Source: Collimonas humicola (GTDB taxonomy: Bacteria; Pseudomonadota; Gammaproteobacteria; Burkholderiales; Burkholderiaceae_D). Taken from it: a stretch of DNA of 64,000 nt. The stretch lies in contig NZ_JAGQEE010000007.1 in the NCBI RefSeq assembly GCF_018304945.1, positions 277,583 through 341,582 on the forward strand, in the 5' to 3' direction. This document shows positions 36,758 through 46,115 of the stretch, piece after piece. A program made the translations under genes and the position numbers. Within the stretch, counting starts at the first letter, position 1, and the number at the start of each line of letters is the position of its first letter. The notes under the pieces were generated by a model that ran no database searches, was not told the origin of the DNA, and saw nothing but the letters and a program-made list of their open reading frames with translations.

Positions 36758-36815
36758 AGCTGCCTCGGGATTCAGGCATCGGGCTGGTAACGCTAACTGC
36801 CCGGCGCCGGCGATA

Positions 36816-38036
36816 TCAGTTGCTGGCCTTCTTGGTGCGCGTAATCGATCCGCTGCTGGCATCTTCCTTGTATGCGTACGCTACCTTGCCGTTGCGGATT
36901 TCACCCATGACGATCATGTTCAGGTCGATGGCTTCGTGGTCGGTCGGCGAGAACGGCTTGAAATAGCGCGAAACCACGGTAGAGGTGGTGTGCACCTGCA
37001 GGTTCTCCAGCGCATCCTTGACCTTGCCGCCGTCCACCGAGTTGGCCTGGAATATCGCCAGCGTAATCAGGCGCAAGGCGTCATAGGTCTGCGCCGCGGC
37101 CACGGCGGAAGGAATGTGGTTGGTCTTGTTCACATTGCGATAGGTCAGCGAGAACTGGTTGCTGACCGAGCTCAGTTCGTTTTCGATGAAGGTCACCGAG
37201 CTGCGCACGCCTTCCGCTCCCTGGCCGGCCTTGTCGATAAAGGTTTGCTGCGACATGCCCCAAGGTCCGACGATCGGCAGGCGCAGTTTCAGCTTTTCCG
37301 CGCTTCTCACCACCATTGCGCCCTCGGGAGCCAGGCAGTACATCACGACAGCTTGCGCGCCGTTGTCGCGGGCGTGCTGCAGCTGCGTCGTCATGTCCTG
37401 GTCGCCGACCTTGAAACTTTCCACCAGGACCGGTTTGATGTTGCGCCGTCCCAGCTCGGTCAGCATGCTTTGCTTGCCGAACTGGCCGTAGGGGCTGTCA
37501 TCATGCAGCAGCGCGATCTTGTCGATCTTGCGGCGGTCGATCACATCGTTGAGGATCACGATCGGCTGCAGCGCATCGCTGGCGGATGTGCGGAAGATAT
37601 AGCTGACCGGATAGGCCGGCGGCATGAAGGATTTGGTGATGGTGGCGCCGGTGGCGCCCGTGACGATCAGCGGGATCTTGGCTTCCTGGAACAGTTTCGC
37701 CGCTGGCAGGGCGACGCCGGTATTGCCGAAGCCGACCACGGCGACGACGCCGTCCTTCTCGATCATTTCCTTGGCCATGGCGGAACCGATATCGGGCTTG
37801 GCGCGATCGTCGCGCTCGACCAGCTCGATCTTGCGGCCGAGCACACCGCCGACCTGGTTGATGTCAGCCAGGAAGACCCTGGCGCCGCCTATCATGCTTT
37901 GCCCCATGTCTTCCGAGGGGCCGGTGATCGGGCCGATGACGCCGATCTTGATGGGCGGCAGTTCGGCCTGTGCGCTTGCGCTGAATCCTAATGCTGCCAG
38001 ACAAAAAATGAAGCCATATGTACTGCGGTTTTGCAT
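36816..38036 (-). CDS. Periplasmic substrate-binding protein of a branched-chain amino-acid type ABC transporter
   Basis: A 406-residue class I periplasmic binding protein with a signal peptide (GFIFCLAALGFSASAQA) and the family start LPPIKIGVIGPITGPSEDMGQ. VGFGNTGVALPAAKLFQEAKIPLI and LHDDSPYGQFGKQ are typical of the Leu/Ile/Val or urea/aromatic acid-binding group. ATG 38036 suits the AGGAG site better than 38042. No permease or ATPase gene is nearby, so it is an orphan binding protein. The ligand may be an aromatic acid, which would fit the esterase neighbour, but this is only a guess. Confidence 0.88.
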   Translation of the reverse strand: MQNRSTYGFIFCLAALGFSASAQAELPPIKIGVIGPITGPSEDMGQSMIGGARVFLADINQVGGVLGRKIELVERDDRAKPDIGSAMAKEMIEKDGVVAVVGFGNTGVALPAAKLFQEAKIPLIVTGATGATITKSFMPPAYPVSYIFRTSASDALQPIVILNDVIDRRKIDKIALLHDDSPYGQFGKQSMLTELGRRNIKPVLVESFKVGDQDMTTQLQHARDNGAQAVVMYCLAPEGAMVVRSAEKLKLRLPIVGPWGMSQQTFIDKAGQGAEGVRSSVTFIENELSSVSNQFSLTYRNVNKTNHIPSAVAAAQTYDALRLITLAIFQANSVDGGKVKDALENLQVHTTSTVVSRYFKPFSPTDHEAIDLNMIVMGEIRNGKVAYAYKEDASSGSITRTKKASN

Positions 38037-38149
38037 CACCATCTCCTAGATTTAATTGCTGCCTATTAATTTCTTTTGGGAAATATACATCAAGGAGATG
38101 AAAAACTCGGTATTTTCAGAGCTTCCAGTAAAAATATAAGCTTGTCGTC

Positions 38150-38665
38150 TTAATTTGAGATCTGCGTCAGCCAGGCTTGTCGCGCAGCGGCGACGATGAA
38201 CAGTGCGGAAGAGAGCAGGCAGCATATGGTCCGGACGTGGTTCCAGCTGGTCCATGCGCTGAGGTAGTTCTGCCAGACCCGCGATGATTCCGGCAGGGAC
38301 GGATCTACCGCAGCCAGCGCGTCATTGAGCGGAACGTTGCATCCCATCGTCACCAGAAAACCGCCGGCAAGATAGAACAGGCTGCCCGCCAGGAGCCAGC
38401 CGGCATAAGGCTGCTGCCAGCGCAAAACGGCAAAGACGGCCAAGGCCGCGCAGAGCAGGGCGGCGCCAAGGAACAGGAGCAGGAACAGCGGATTGAGCAC
38501 CGTGACGTTGATGGACTGCATGGCGGCGATCCCGCTGGCCGGCGAGATGCGGGACAGGGCGTTCATCACGAAATTGGAAAATGCGAAGAACAGTCCGCCC
38601 AATAACCCGCAAGCGAGCGCTGCATAGAGCAAGATGGGGAACAACAGATTTTCAATGACAGTCAT
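38150..38665 (-). CDS. DUF1772-like four-helix membrane protein
   Basis: A 171-residue protein with about four hydrophobic helices (LYAALACGLLGGLFFAFS, LNPLFLLLFLGAALLCAALAV, GWLLAGSLFYLAGGFLVTMG, CLLSSALFIVAAA). The VPLNDALA segment and overall layout match DUF1772 (anthrone oxygenase-like) proteins. Bacterial members have no known function. It is isolated on the minus strand. Confidence 0.8.
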   Translation of the reverse strand: MTVIENLLFPILLYAALACGLLGGLFFAFSNFVMNALSRISPASGIAAMQSINVTVLNPLFLLLFLGAALLCAALAVFAVLRWQQPYAGWLLAGSLFYLAGGFLVTMGCNVPLNDALAAVDPSLPESSRVWQNYLSAWTSWNHVRTICCLLSSALFIVAAARQAWLTQISN

Positions 38666-38769
38666 GTGAAGGTCTCCGTTGGTATAAAACCGTTGTCGTC
38701 ACCCGCGCGCATGCAGGCTCCAAGCCTCTTTTTATTGATTGGAGGCGGTTTTCTAATGTACCATGCTGG

Positions 38770-38867
38770 TCCGTTCGAGCTTTGGCGCAGGCTTGCCATC
38801 AGGGGCAAGGTCTTGCCGCCGACACCAGGTTCATCAAGCCTTCAGCAATGAGGGCTTTTTTATTTTT
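38770..38867 (+). ncRNA. Candidate small RNA with orphan terminator
   Basis: The 328-base gap before dctA contains a rho-independent terminator (stem AAGCCTTC/GAGGGCTT, 38836-38857, then TTTATTTTT) on the plus strand, although no plus-strand gene precedes it. Just upstream is a second hairpin, CTTGCC/GGCAAG, and before that a weak promoter-like TTGATT with TACCAT 18 bases on. This would give a transcript of about 100 bases. The start is uncertain, and the terminator might instead end antisense or read-through transcripts. Confidence 0.35.
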
Positions 38868-38993
38868 CCAGTGGAACGTTGATATTTTCGCAAAGTATAT
38901 TTCATTGTGGAAATAAAGGTTTCTTCGCGATGCCGGCACAGTCCGGGTCGACAGCTTTTGTATTTTTTATATGTCTAACGGCAGGATACGTAA

Positions 38994-40259
38994 ATGAAAA
39001 GAATTAAAGCAACGACTTGGATCATGCTCGGCATGGTCCTTGGCATAGTGGTCGGGTACATCTGCCACAGCCTGGCGCCGGACGAAGCGGCGGCGAAGGA
39101 AATCGCCGCCTATTTCTCTATCATCACCGATGTGTTCTTGCGGCTGATCAAGATGATCATCGCGCCCCTGGTGTTCGGCACGCTGGTGTCCGGCATTGCC
39201 GGCATGAAGGACAGCAGCTCGGTCGGCCGTATCGGCATCCGGGCACTGGGCTGGTTCGTGATCGCCTCCCTGTTGTCTTTGGCGCTGGGCATGTTGTTCG
39301 TCAACGTGCTCCAGGTCGGCCACGCGCTCAACCTGCCGCTGCCGGCCTTGGGCGCCGACACCAAGCTCAATACCAGCGGCTTCAACCTGAAGGATTTTGT
39401 TTCCCACGTGTTCCCGAGCAGTTTCGTCGACGCCATGGCCAAGAATGAAATCTTGCAGATCCTGGTGTTCTCGCTGTTTTTCGGGTTCGGCCTGGCTTCG
39501 GTCAAGGGCGAGTCGGCAAAGGTGGTGACCACGGCGATCGATGGCCTGGTGCAAGTCATGCTGAAGGTCACGGACTACGTGATGCGCTTCGCCCCGCTTG
39601 GTGTGTTTGCCTCCATCGCCGCCGTGATCACGGTGCAGGGTTTTGGCGTGCTGACAACTTACGCCAAGTTCCTCGGCGGTTTCTATGTCGGCCTGGCTAC
39701 GCTGTGGGCCTTGCTGATCGGGATGGGCTATCTTTTCCTGCGCGGCGGGATCTTCACCTTGCTGCGCCTGCTGAAAGAACCGATCATGCTGGCGTTTTCC
39801 ACCGCCAGCAGCGAAGCAGCCTATCCGAAGACCATGGAGCAGCTGGAGAAATTCGGCGTCAACAACAAGATCACCGGCTTTGTGCTGCCGCTCGGTTATT
39901 CCTTCAATCTCGACGGCTCCATGATGTACCAGGCGTTCGCCGCCTTGTTCGTGGCCCAGGCTTACAACATCGAAATGTCGTTTGCCCAGCAGCTCACCAT
40001 GCTGCTGGTGCTGATGGTGAGCAGCAAGGGCATGGCTGGCGTGCCGCGCGGTTCGCTGGTGGTGGTGGCCGCCATCCTGCCGATGTTCCATCTGCCGGAA
40101 GCCGGCATCCTGCTGATCATCGGCATCGACCAGTTCCTCGACATGGGCCGTACCGCCACCAACGTGATCGGCAACGGCATTGCGACCTCGGTGATCGCCA
40201 AGTGGGAAGGCGAGCTGGATGAAGATGCCGGCCGCAAGGCCCTGGCAAGCGATGCGTGA
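38994..40259 (+). CDS. dctA: Dicarboxylate/amino acid:cation symporter
   Basis: A 421-residue sodium or proton symporter of the DAACS family. Visible family features are MIIAPLVFGTLVSGIAGM, the serine-rich FSTASSEAAYPKTM hairpin, GYSFNLDGSMMYQ and the cation/substrate site DQFLDMGRTATNVIGNG. About eight helices plus two re-entrant loops are expected. The last motif is typical of DctA/GltP. C4-dicarboxylate or glutamate is the likely substrate. It is monocistronic with its own terminator. Confidence 0.93.
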   Translation: MKRIKATTWIMLGMVLGIVVGYICHSLAPDEAAAKEIAAYFSIITDVFLRLIKMIIAPLVFGTLVSGIAGMKDSSSVGRIGIRALGWFVIASLLSLALGMLFVNVLQVGHALNLPLPALGADTKLNTSGFNLKDFVSHVFPSSFVDAMAKNEILQILVFSLFFGFGLASVKGESAKVVTTAIDGLVQVMLKVTDYVMRFAPLGVFASIAAVITVQGFGVLTTYAKFLGGFYVGLATLWALLIGMGYLFLRGGIFTLLRLLKEPIMLAFSTASSEAAYPKTMEQLEKFGVNNKITGFVLPLGYSFNLDGSMMYQAFAALFVAQAYNIEMSFAQQLTMLLVLMVSSKGMAGVPRGSLVVVAAILPMFHLPEAGILLIIGIDQFLDMGRTATNVIGNGIATSVIAKWEGELDEDAGRKALASDA

Positions 40260-40285
40260 GAAAACTGAGAAGTAGCATTTGAGAT

Positions 40286-40310
40286 ACAGCGCCGCCAGGG
40301 CGCTGTTTTT
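40286..40310 (+). terminator. Rho-independent terminator of dctA
   Basis: Perfect 8-bp stem ACAGCGCC/GGCGCTGT with loop GCCAG, then TTTT. Confidence 0.85.
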
Positions 40311-40374
40311 CATTCGGGAGTATGCTAATTTACAGGCCTGCGGTTTTCTGTAAATAACCTGAAAGCATCCCCCG

Positions 40375-40806
40375 ATGGACGAATTGCGCATCACCACCGA
40401 AGCGGCTGAACTGGACGTTCCGCTGATTCATCGTTTCCTGTCTGAAGAATCGGCATGGGCTCGCGGCATTCCTCTGTCGATGGTGGAAGAATCGATCCGC
40501 CATTCGCTGAATTTCGGCTTGTTTGCCGGTAGCGGGCAAGTGGCCTATGCGCGGGTCATTACCGACTATGCGACGTTTGCTTACCTGGTCGATGTCTTCG
40601 TGCTGGCCGAACACCGCGGCAAAGGCTACAGCGCCGAGCTGATGGCGGCGATCATGGCGCATCCAAGGCTGCAGGGGCTGCGGCGTTTCATGCTGGCGAC
40701 CAGCACCGCGCACGGGCTGTACGCCAAGTTCGGTTTCACGGTGCCCGCCCGGCCGCAGACGCTGATGGAGCGCTTTGTGCCGGAAGCCTATGCCAACCGG
40801 CGCTGA
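40375..40806 (+). CDS. GNAT-family N-acetyltransferase
   Basis: A 143-residue single-domain acetyltransferase. Acetyl-CoA binding is seen in VDVFVLAEHRGKGYSAELMAAIMAH (motif A with RGKG), followed by FMLATSTAHGLYAKFGF (motif B). It starts LRITTEAAELDVPLIHRFLSEESAW, like the YjdJ/Ats-type group. The substrate is unknown. The PaiB-like gene starts 47 bases after its stop, and the two may be co-transcribed; in Bacillus, PaiA (an acetyltransferase) and PaiB form a similar pair. Confidence 0.88.
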   Translation: MDELRITTEAAELDVPLIHRFLSEESAWARGIPLSMVEESIRHSLNFGLFAGSGQVAYARVITDYATFAYLVDVFVLAEHRGKGYSAELMAAIMAHPRLQGLRRFMLATSTAHGLYAKFGFTVPARPQTLMERFVPEAYANRR

Positions 40807-40853
40807 ATTTTTCGGTAATCCTTGGCCGGCCAGATACTTCACACGAGCACATC

Positions 40854-41495
40854 ATGTATATCCCCAAGCACTTTGACGAACCGCGCATCGAAGTCCTGCA
40901 CGAGCTGATACGCGCACGTCCCCTGTCCACTCTGGTGACGCTGTCCTCGGACGGGCTCAACGCCAACCACATCCCCTTGCTGCTGTCTGCGCAAGACGGC
41001 CCTTTCGGCACCTTGCACGGACATGTGGCGCGCGCCAATCCGCTCTGGCAGGATTTCCGCAAGGAGGTGGAAGTGCTGGCGATTTTCCATGGCCCGGAGG
41101 CGTACATCACGCCGTCCTGGTATGCGACCAAGGCCGAGACCGGCAAGGTGGTGCCGACCTGGAACTACGCCGTGGCGCATGCCTACGGCACGCTGCGCAT
41201 CATCGACGACGCCAGCTGGCTGCCGGCGCACCTGGCGGCGCTGACCGCGCACAACGAAGCCGCTTTCGCGCGGCCCTGGCAGTTGTCCGACGCGCCGCAG
41301 GATTACACGGAAAAGCTGATGGGCGCCATCGTCGGCATCGAAATCGTGATTACCCGTTTGTGCGGCAAGTGGAAGGTCAGCCAGAACCAGCCGGCGCAGA
41401 ACCAGGCAACCGTGATTGCCGGGTTGAGCGCGCTGGCCGACGATGAGTCGCTGGCCATGGCGGCGCTGGTCGAGGCCGGCAAAGCCAAGCGTTAA
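40854..41495 (+). CDS. PaiB-family FMN-binding protein
   Basis: A 213-residue flavin-binding split-barrel protein. It starts MYIPKHFDEPRIEVLHELI, then has ARANPLWQDF, FHGPEAYITPSWY and VPTWNYAVAHAYGTLRI, which are the PaiB signature segments. PaiB was described as a negative regulator of sporulation and protease genes, but most relatives are probably flavin-dependent enzymes. The upstream GNAT gene mirrors the paiA-paiB pair. Confidence 0.9.
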   Translation: MYIPKHFDEPRIEVLHELIRARPLSTLVTLSSDGLNANHIPLLLSAQDGPFGTLHGHVARANPLWQDFRKEVEVLAIFHGPEAYITPSWYATKAETGKVVPTWNYAVAHAYGTLRIIDDASWLPAHLAALTAHNEAAFARPWQLSDAPQDYTEKLMGAIVGIEIVITRLCGKWKVSQNQPAQNQATVIAGLSALADDESLAMAALVEAGKAKR

Positions 41496-41589
41496 ACCAG
41501 GGATTCGTTGCGACGATGCTGTAATATCCCCATCATTCCGTCATTCCATCAAGCCCGCCTGCACAGCATTGCGCCTGTGTTGAAAATCC

Positions 41590-42960
41590 ATGTTACGTAA
41601 ACAACTAGTGCGCATATTCAACGATCGTTTCACCTTCAGCCCGGACAACCGGGTTTGGCTGGGTCTGATGCTGGCGGCCGCGGCCGCCGCGCCGCTCGCC
41701 GCGCATGCGGACGATATCGAGGAAGAAACCTGGGGCGTGCACGGACAGGCCACCTATGTGTGGCAAAAGAAGCCTTCGTTTGACGCCGCGTATTCAGGAA
41801 CCAACAGTTTGAGCACTGCGGCCGAAAAAGGCTATTCCTTCTCCGGCACCTTGTTCCTTGGCCTGCGCACCTGGAGCGGCGGCGAGCTGTACTTCAATCC
41901 GGAGGTGGTGCAAGCCGTGCCGATGTCGGGCCTGACCGGCCTGGGCGGGATGATGGACTCGGAGCAGCAGAAGGGCAGCAGTTCGAGCCCCACCTTTTAC
42001 CGGGCGCGCCTGTTCCTGCGCCAGACCTGGGGTTTCGGCGGCGACAAACAGGCGGTCGAGTCGGCGCCCAACCAGCTGGCCGGCATGGTCGACAAGCGGC
42101 GCCTGGTGTTCACGCTGGGTAACCTGAGCATCATCGATATCTTCGACAACAATGCCTATGCTCATGACGGCCGCACGCAATTCCTGAACTGGGCCTTGTC
42201 GACTTATGGCCCCTATGATTATTCCGGAGATACCCGCAGCTATACCTGGGGCGGGGCGGCCGAATATTATTACGACGACTGGGCTTTCCGTTTCGGCCGT
42301 TTCATGGTGCCGCTGGAGTCGAACGGCCAGCGCCTGGACACCCGCATCGCCAAATATCACAGCGACCAGATCGAGCTCGAGCACGATCACGTGATAGCCG
42401 GCCAGCCCGGCAAGCTGCGCCTGCTGGCTTTCCGCAACAAGGAATTCATGGGCGGCTTTTCCGATGCGCTGGCGTATGCCGCGCTCAACGGCGGCACACC
42501 CGATGTGGCGCAGGTACGCAAGAGCCAGATCAAGTATGGCTACGGGATCAATATCGAGCAGAGCCTGGGCAGCGATGTCGGCGTCTTTGCACGTGTCAGC
42601 CGCAACGACGGCAAGACCGAAACCTATTCATTCTCGGAAATCGAACGCTCGGTCAGCGCGGGTGTTTCGGTGAAGGGCAGCAGCTGGCATCGCGCCAATG
42701 ACACCTTCGGTTTCGCCCTGATACAGAACGGCTTGAGCAAGGCGCATCAGGAATACCTGGCGGCCGGCGGGCTGGGCGTGTTCATCGGCGACGGCCAGCT
42801 GAACTACCGGCCGGAACGCATCCTGGAAGCCTATTACAGCTACAGCCTGTCGAAAGCCGTTGCGCTGACGGCGGATGTGCAGCGCTTCTACAATCCCGCC
42901 TACAACGCCGACCGCGGGCCGGTGACGGTGGGCTCCCTGCGGCTGCACGCGGAATTCTAG
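41590..42960 (+). CDS. OprB-family carbohydrate-selective porin
   Basis: A 456-residue outer-membrane protein with a signal peptide ending LAAHA. The mature part starts with WGVHGQATYVWQ and consists of alternating beta strands with FRFGRFMVPLESNG and YYSYSLSKAVALTADVQRFYNPAYN, ending in aromatic HAEF as expected for barrel insertion. OprB-type porins admit sugars across the outer membrane. It lies next to two GH92 glycosidases and an epimerase gene, which supports a role in taking up mannose-containing sugars, although it is on the opposite strand. Confidence 0.87.
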   Translation: MLRKQLVRIFNDRFTFSPDNRVWLGLMLAAAAAAPLAAHADDIEEETWGVHGQATYVWQKKPSFDAAYSGTNSLSTAAEKGYSFSGTLFLGLRTWSGGELYFNPEVVQAVPMSGLTGLGGMMDSEQQKGSSSSPTFYRARLFLRQTWGFGGDKQAVESAPNQLAGMVDKRRLVFTLGNLSIIDIFDNNAYAHDGRTQFLNWALSTYGPYDYSGDTRSYTWGGAAEYYYDDWAFRFGRFMVPLESNGQRLDTRIAKYHSDQIELEHDHVIAGQPGKLRLLAFRNKEFMGGFSDALAYAALNGGTPDVAQVRKSQIKYGYGINIEQSLGSDVGVFARVSRNDGKTETYSFSEIERSVSAGVSVKGSSWHRANDTFGFALIQNGLSKAHQEYLAAGGLGVFIGDGQLNYRPERILEAYYSYSLSKAVALTADVQRFYNPAYNADRGPVTVGSLRLHAEF

Positions 42961-43024
42961 GCGCATCGCAGGGAGCGGCTTGCGCTTACGGCACGGTTTG
43001 CGCAAGCCGTAAGCGCCTTTCACC

Positions 43025-45971
43025 TTACTTCAGCTCCATCGCAAACACATGCATCACTGCGCCATTGTCGGTCTGGTACGGCAGCGTGATGCTCTTGACC
43101 TGGCGTTGCTGGTCCAGCTTGGCGTCCCAATAATAGACATAGGCCTTGGTGCTGTCGGTATTGCCGTTCTGGTCGACCCGATGAGCGCTGGTCAGGGCAA
43201 CCTGGTTGTAGCTGCCGACCTTGGCCGAGCCGCCGCCCAGCGTCCAGTCGTCGAAGCGCAGGTCAAAACTGGCCTGGGTATTGTCGGCATAGGTGACGGT
43301 CAGCTTGCCGGTCGGTGCGCTTGAGGCATTGGTCGAACTGCCCAGGATCGCCAGCGTCGTCGCTGCCCGCGGCTTGGCCAGGGTTATGGTCTGGCCCTGG
43401 CTGACCATATTATCCAGTCCTGACTTGCCGTCCGGCCAGGTGAACCGGATGCCGTTGAAGCTGACGCCGCCGCCCGCAGTCGCCCCGGCTGCCGCCAGCG
43501 CTTGCGAGGAATAGCTCCAGCCGCCCATGTCGTAGGTATAGCCCTCCAGCCCGCGCGTGGTTTTCTGGCCATCGCTGCCGATGCCGTGATTGTTCAGGGC
43601 GTCGGCCAGGCTGGTAAAGCTGTCGAGGCCGAACGAAGGCATCCTGGCTGCGGAATCCTGGCCCCATTGCGACTGGCTGGCAGCCAGCGTGAAGTCCAGC
43701 GTGGCGCTGTCCTTCAAGTCTTTCAGCCATAGCCAAGGCATGTCGAGCGCCTGGCCATTCAGCGCCAGGGTCTGGATATACGGCGAGTTGCTGGCGGCGC
43801 CTTTTGCGTTGATCGCCAGTTTCTTGCTGCCGTCGGCCCAGCGGATCACCACCTTGTCGAACATCGGGCTGCCGACAGTCAAGCCGCTGACCGCCTGGAT
43901 TTCCGGATACAAACCGATTGCCGCCCACACGTACCAGGACGAGACCGCACCGAGGTCGTCATTGCCCGGCAAGCCGCCCGGATCGTCCGAGAACACCGTG
44001 TTGACCACGTCGCGCACCGCTCCAGTTGTACAGCCAGGGCGTGGCGAAGCTCGGTTCATTGCCCATGTAGAAGTTGGGCAGGTTCATGCCGGCATTGAGA
44101 TTCTGGAAGAAGGCGTCAAGGCGCTTGATGGCGGCTGCATTGCCGCCTGCCAGGTTGAACAGGCCGCGCGCGTCGTAGGCCGACATCCAGGTATATTGCT
44201 CGGCGTTGCCTTCCACCATGTCGGCGTTCGGCTGCGGGTTCAGCAGCCAGCTGCCGTTGCGATAGCGCGGCAGGAGTTGCTTTTGCGTCGGGTTGAATTG
44301 GTTTTTCCAGTTGGCGGAACGGCTCAGGAACAGCTGGTAGTTCATGTTGTCGCCCAGGGCCTTGGCCAGCTGCGCGGTGGCGAAATCCGCGGTGCCGAAT
44401 TCAAACGTCAGCGAGCCGGCCCACCAGCCGTTGTCCATGGCGGCGTAGCCATGCACCAGGTAGTCGTTCATGCGGTCGACGCTGTCCCGCACGTGGTCGC
44501 CAGTGCATTGCACATCGGCCTTGTTGCCGACCAGGGTCATGTAGTCCAAGGCTTTCTTGGCGTCGAAGTTGGTGGCGCCGAAGGCATAGCCGCCCATGAT
44601 GGCAGGCACGCCGGAGTCGCCCGGCATGATGCCGGCATCGACATTGATCGGCGCCCAGCGCGGAATGGCGCCGCACTGGTCGGCGTCGTTGACCAGCGAT
44701 TGCATCATGTCGCTGGTTTCCTTGGGAAACAGCATGCTGTTCAAGGGGATCAGGCTGCGGTACACATCCCAGTTGGAGTAGTTGACATACTGGGTGCGGC
44801 CGTCCTGCACCTTGTGGATCTTCTGGTCGAAGCCGAGATAGTCGCCGGTGACGTCGCTATTGGTGTTGGGCGACAGCAGCGAGTGATATAGCGCGGTGTA
44901 GAACTTGCGTTTTTCGGTCTCGCTGCCGCCAGTGACCTGGATCGTGTTGAGACGACTGTTCCAGGCATCGGCGGCGGCATCGCGCACGGCGTTGAAATCC
45001 CAGTTCGGGTTTTCCTGTTCCAGGTTCTTGCGGGCATTGTCGCTGCTGACATAGGACAGGCCGATCTTCATCAGCACCGCCGGCTTGCTGCCGGCGTCGA
45101 AGGTCACGTTAGCCTTGCCGTTGCTGATGGCGGCGGTGATGTTGCGGTCGAACTTGGCGTAGAAGTACAGGGTGTAAGTCCTCGCTCCGCAAAATTTTCC
45201 GCCGACGGTGGAGCCGGACAAGCCATCCTTGCCCTCGGTCCTGATGACGCCGGTGGTCGGCGAGATGGTGTTGCTGCGGGTGGCGTCGAACACTAGGTAA
45301 GGGGTCTTGCTGGCGCTGGCGACGGCTGACCTGGCCGGGAAGGTGAAGCGGCCGAAACCGCTTCTGGTGGTCGCCGTCAGCTCGGTGTTGATGCCGTCGT
45401 TCAAAGTCACCTGGTAATAACCGGGCCGCGCCGTTTCATTCTTGTGATCGAAATTTTCCTTGGCGTTGACGCCGACTGCGCTGGTGTCGAAGGTCGGCAT
45501 GATCGGCAGTTCGCCTTCATTGCCGTCGCAACCGGAGCCGCTCATCTGCGTCAGCGGAAAGCCGGTGATGGTCTTTTCCTTGTAGATGTAGCCTACCGGA
45601 TGGTCCTGGCCGCCGTTGCTGGGAGTCATGGGCGTCCATTGCACCATGCCGAACGGCGTCGTCGCGCCGGGGAAGGTGCCGCCCCTGGCGCCCGCAGGCA
45701 CAGGATCGGTGGCCGGCGCCGATGAATCCGCGGTGCCGACGAAGGGATTGACGTACTGCGTCAGCGCGACTTTGGTGAAGCCATCGCTGTTTGATTGCAG
45801 CGTGCCGGCGTTTGCCGGCGCAGCATCTTTAACCAGGCTGTTGGCCGCGGCAGAGGCGCCAGTGCTTCCGGCGGATGGCTGGTCCGAGCCGCCGCCGCAG
45901 CCGAACAGCGCTGCGGCGGCAATGCCGATGGCCAGCTTATGTCTGAGATCTTTGTTCGAATGCAGATTCAT
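43025..45971 (-). pseudogene. GH92 alpha-mannosidase lipoprotein, frameshifted near 44020
   Basis: Two frames together make one GH92 enzyme. The first (45971 to about 44020) starts at an ATG with GGAGGAAC upstream, has lipobox AALFGC and family motifs TQYVNPFVGT and GNEPSFATPW (general acid). The second continues with VRDVVNTVFSDDPGGLPGNDD (catalytic base) to 43025. At the junction the intact paralogue has about seven more residues, so a short out-of-frame deletion is likely. The second part also carries an extra C-terminal beta-sandwich module (RFTWPDGKSGLDNM), like those I recall on actinobacterial glycosidases. A sequencing error is possible but explains the missing residues less well. Confidence 0.8.
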
Positions 45972-46115
45972 TGTTCCTCCAATAGCATTATTTTTGAAAG
46001 TCCAAATTTCTGGATGAAGCTGGCGTGCTTGCATAACGGCGAACGCAGCCCGCGCCAACGGCAGGCGAACGCCGGCGAACCGGCCGCATGGCCGATCCGC
46101 ATCCTTTGAATTGCG

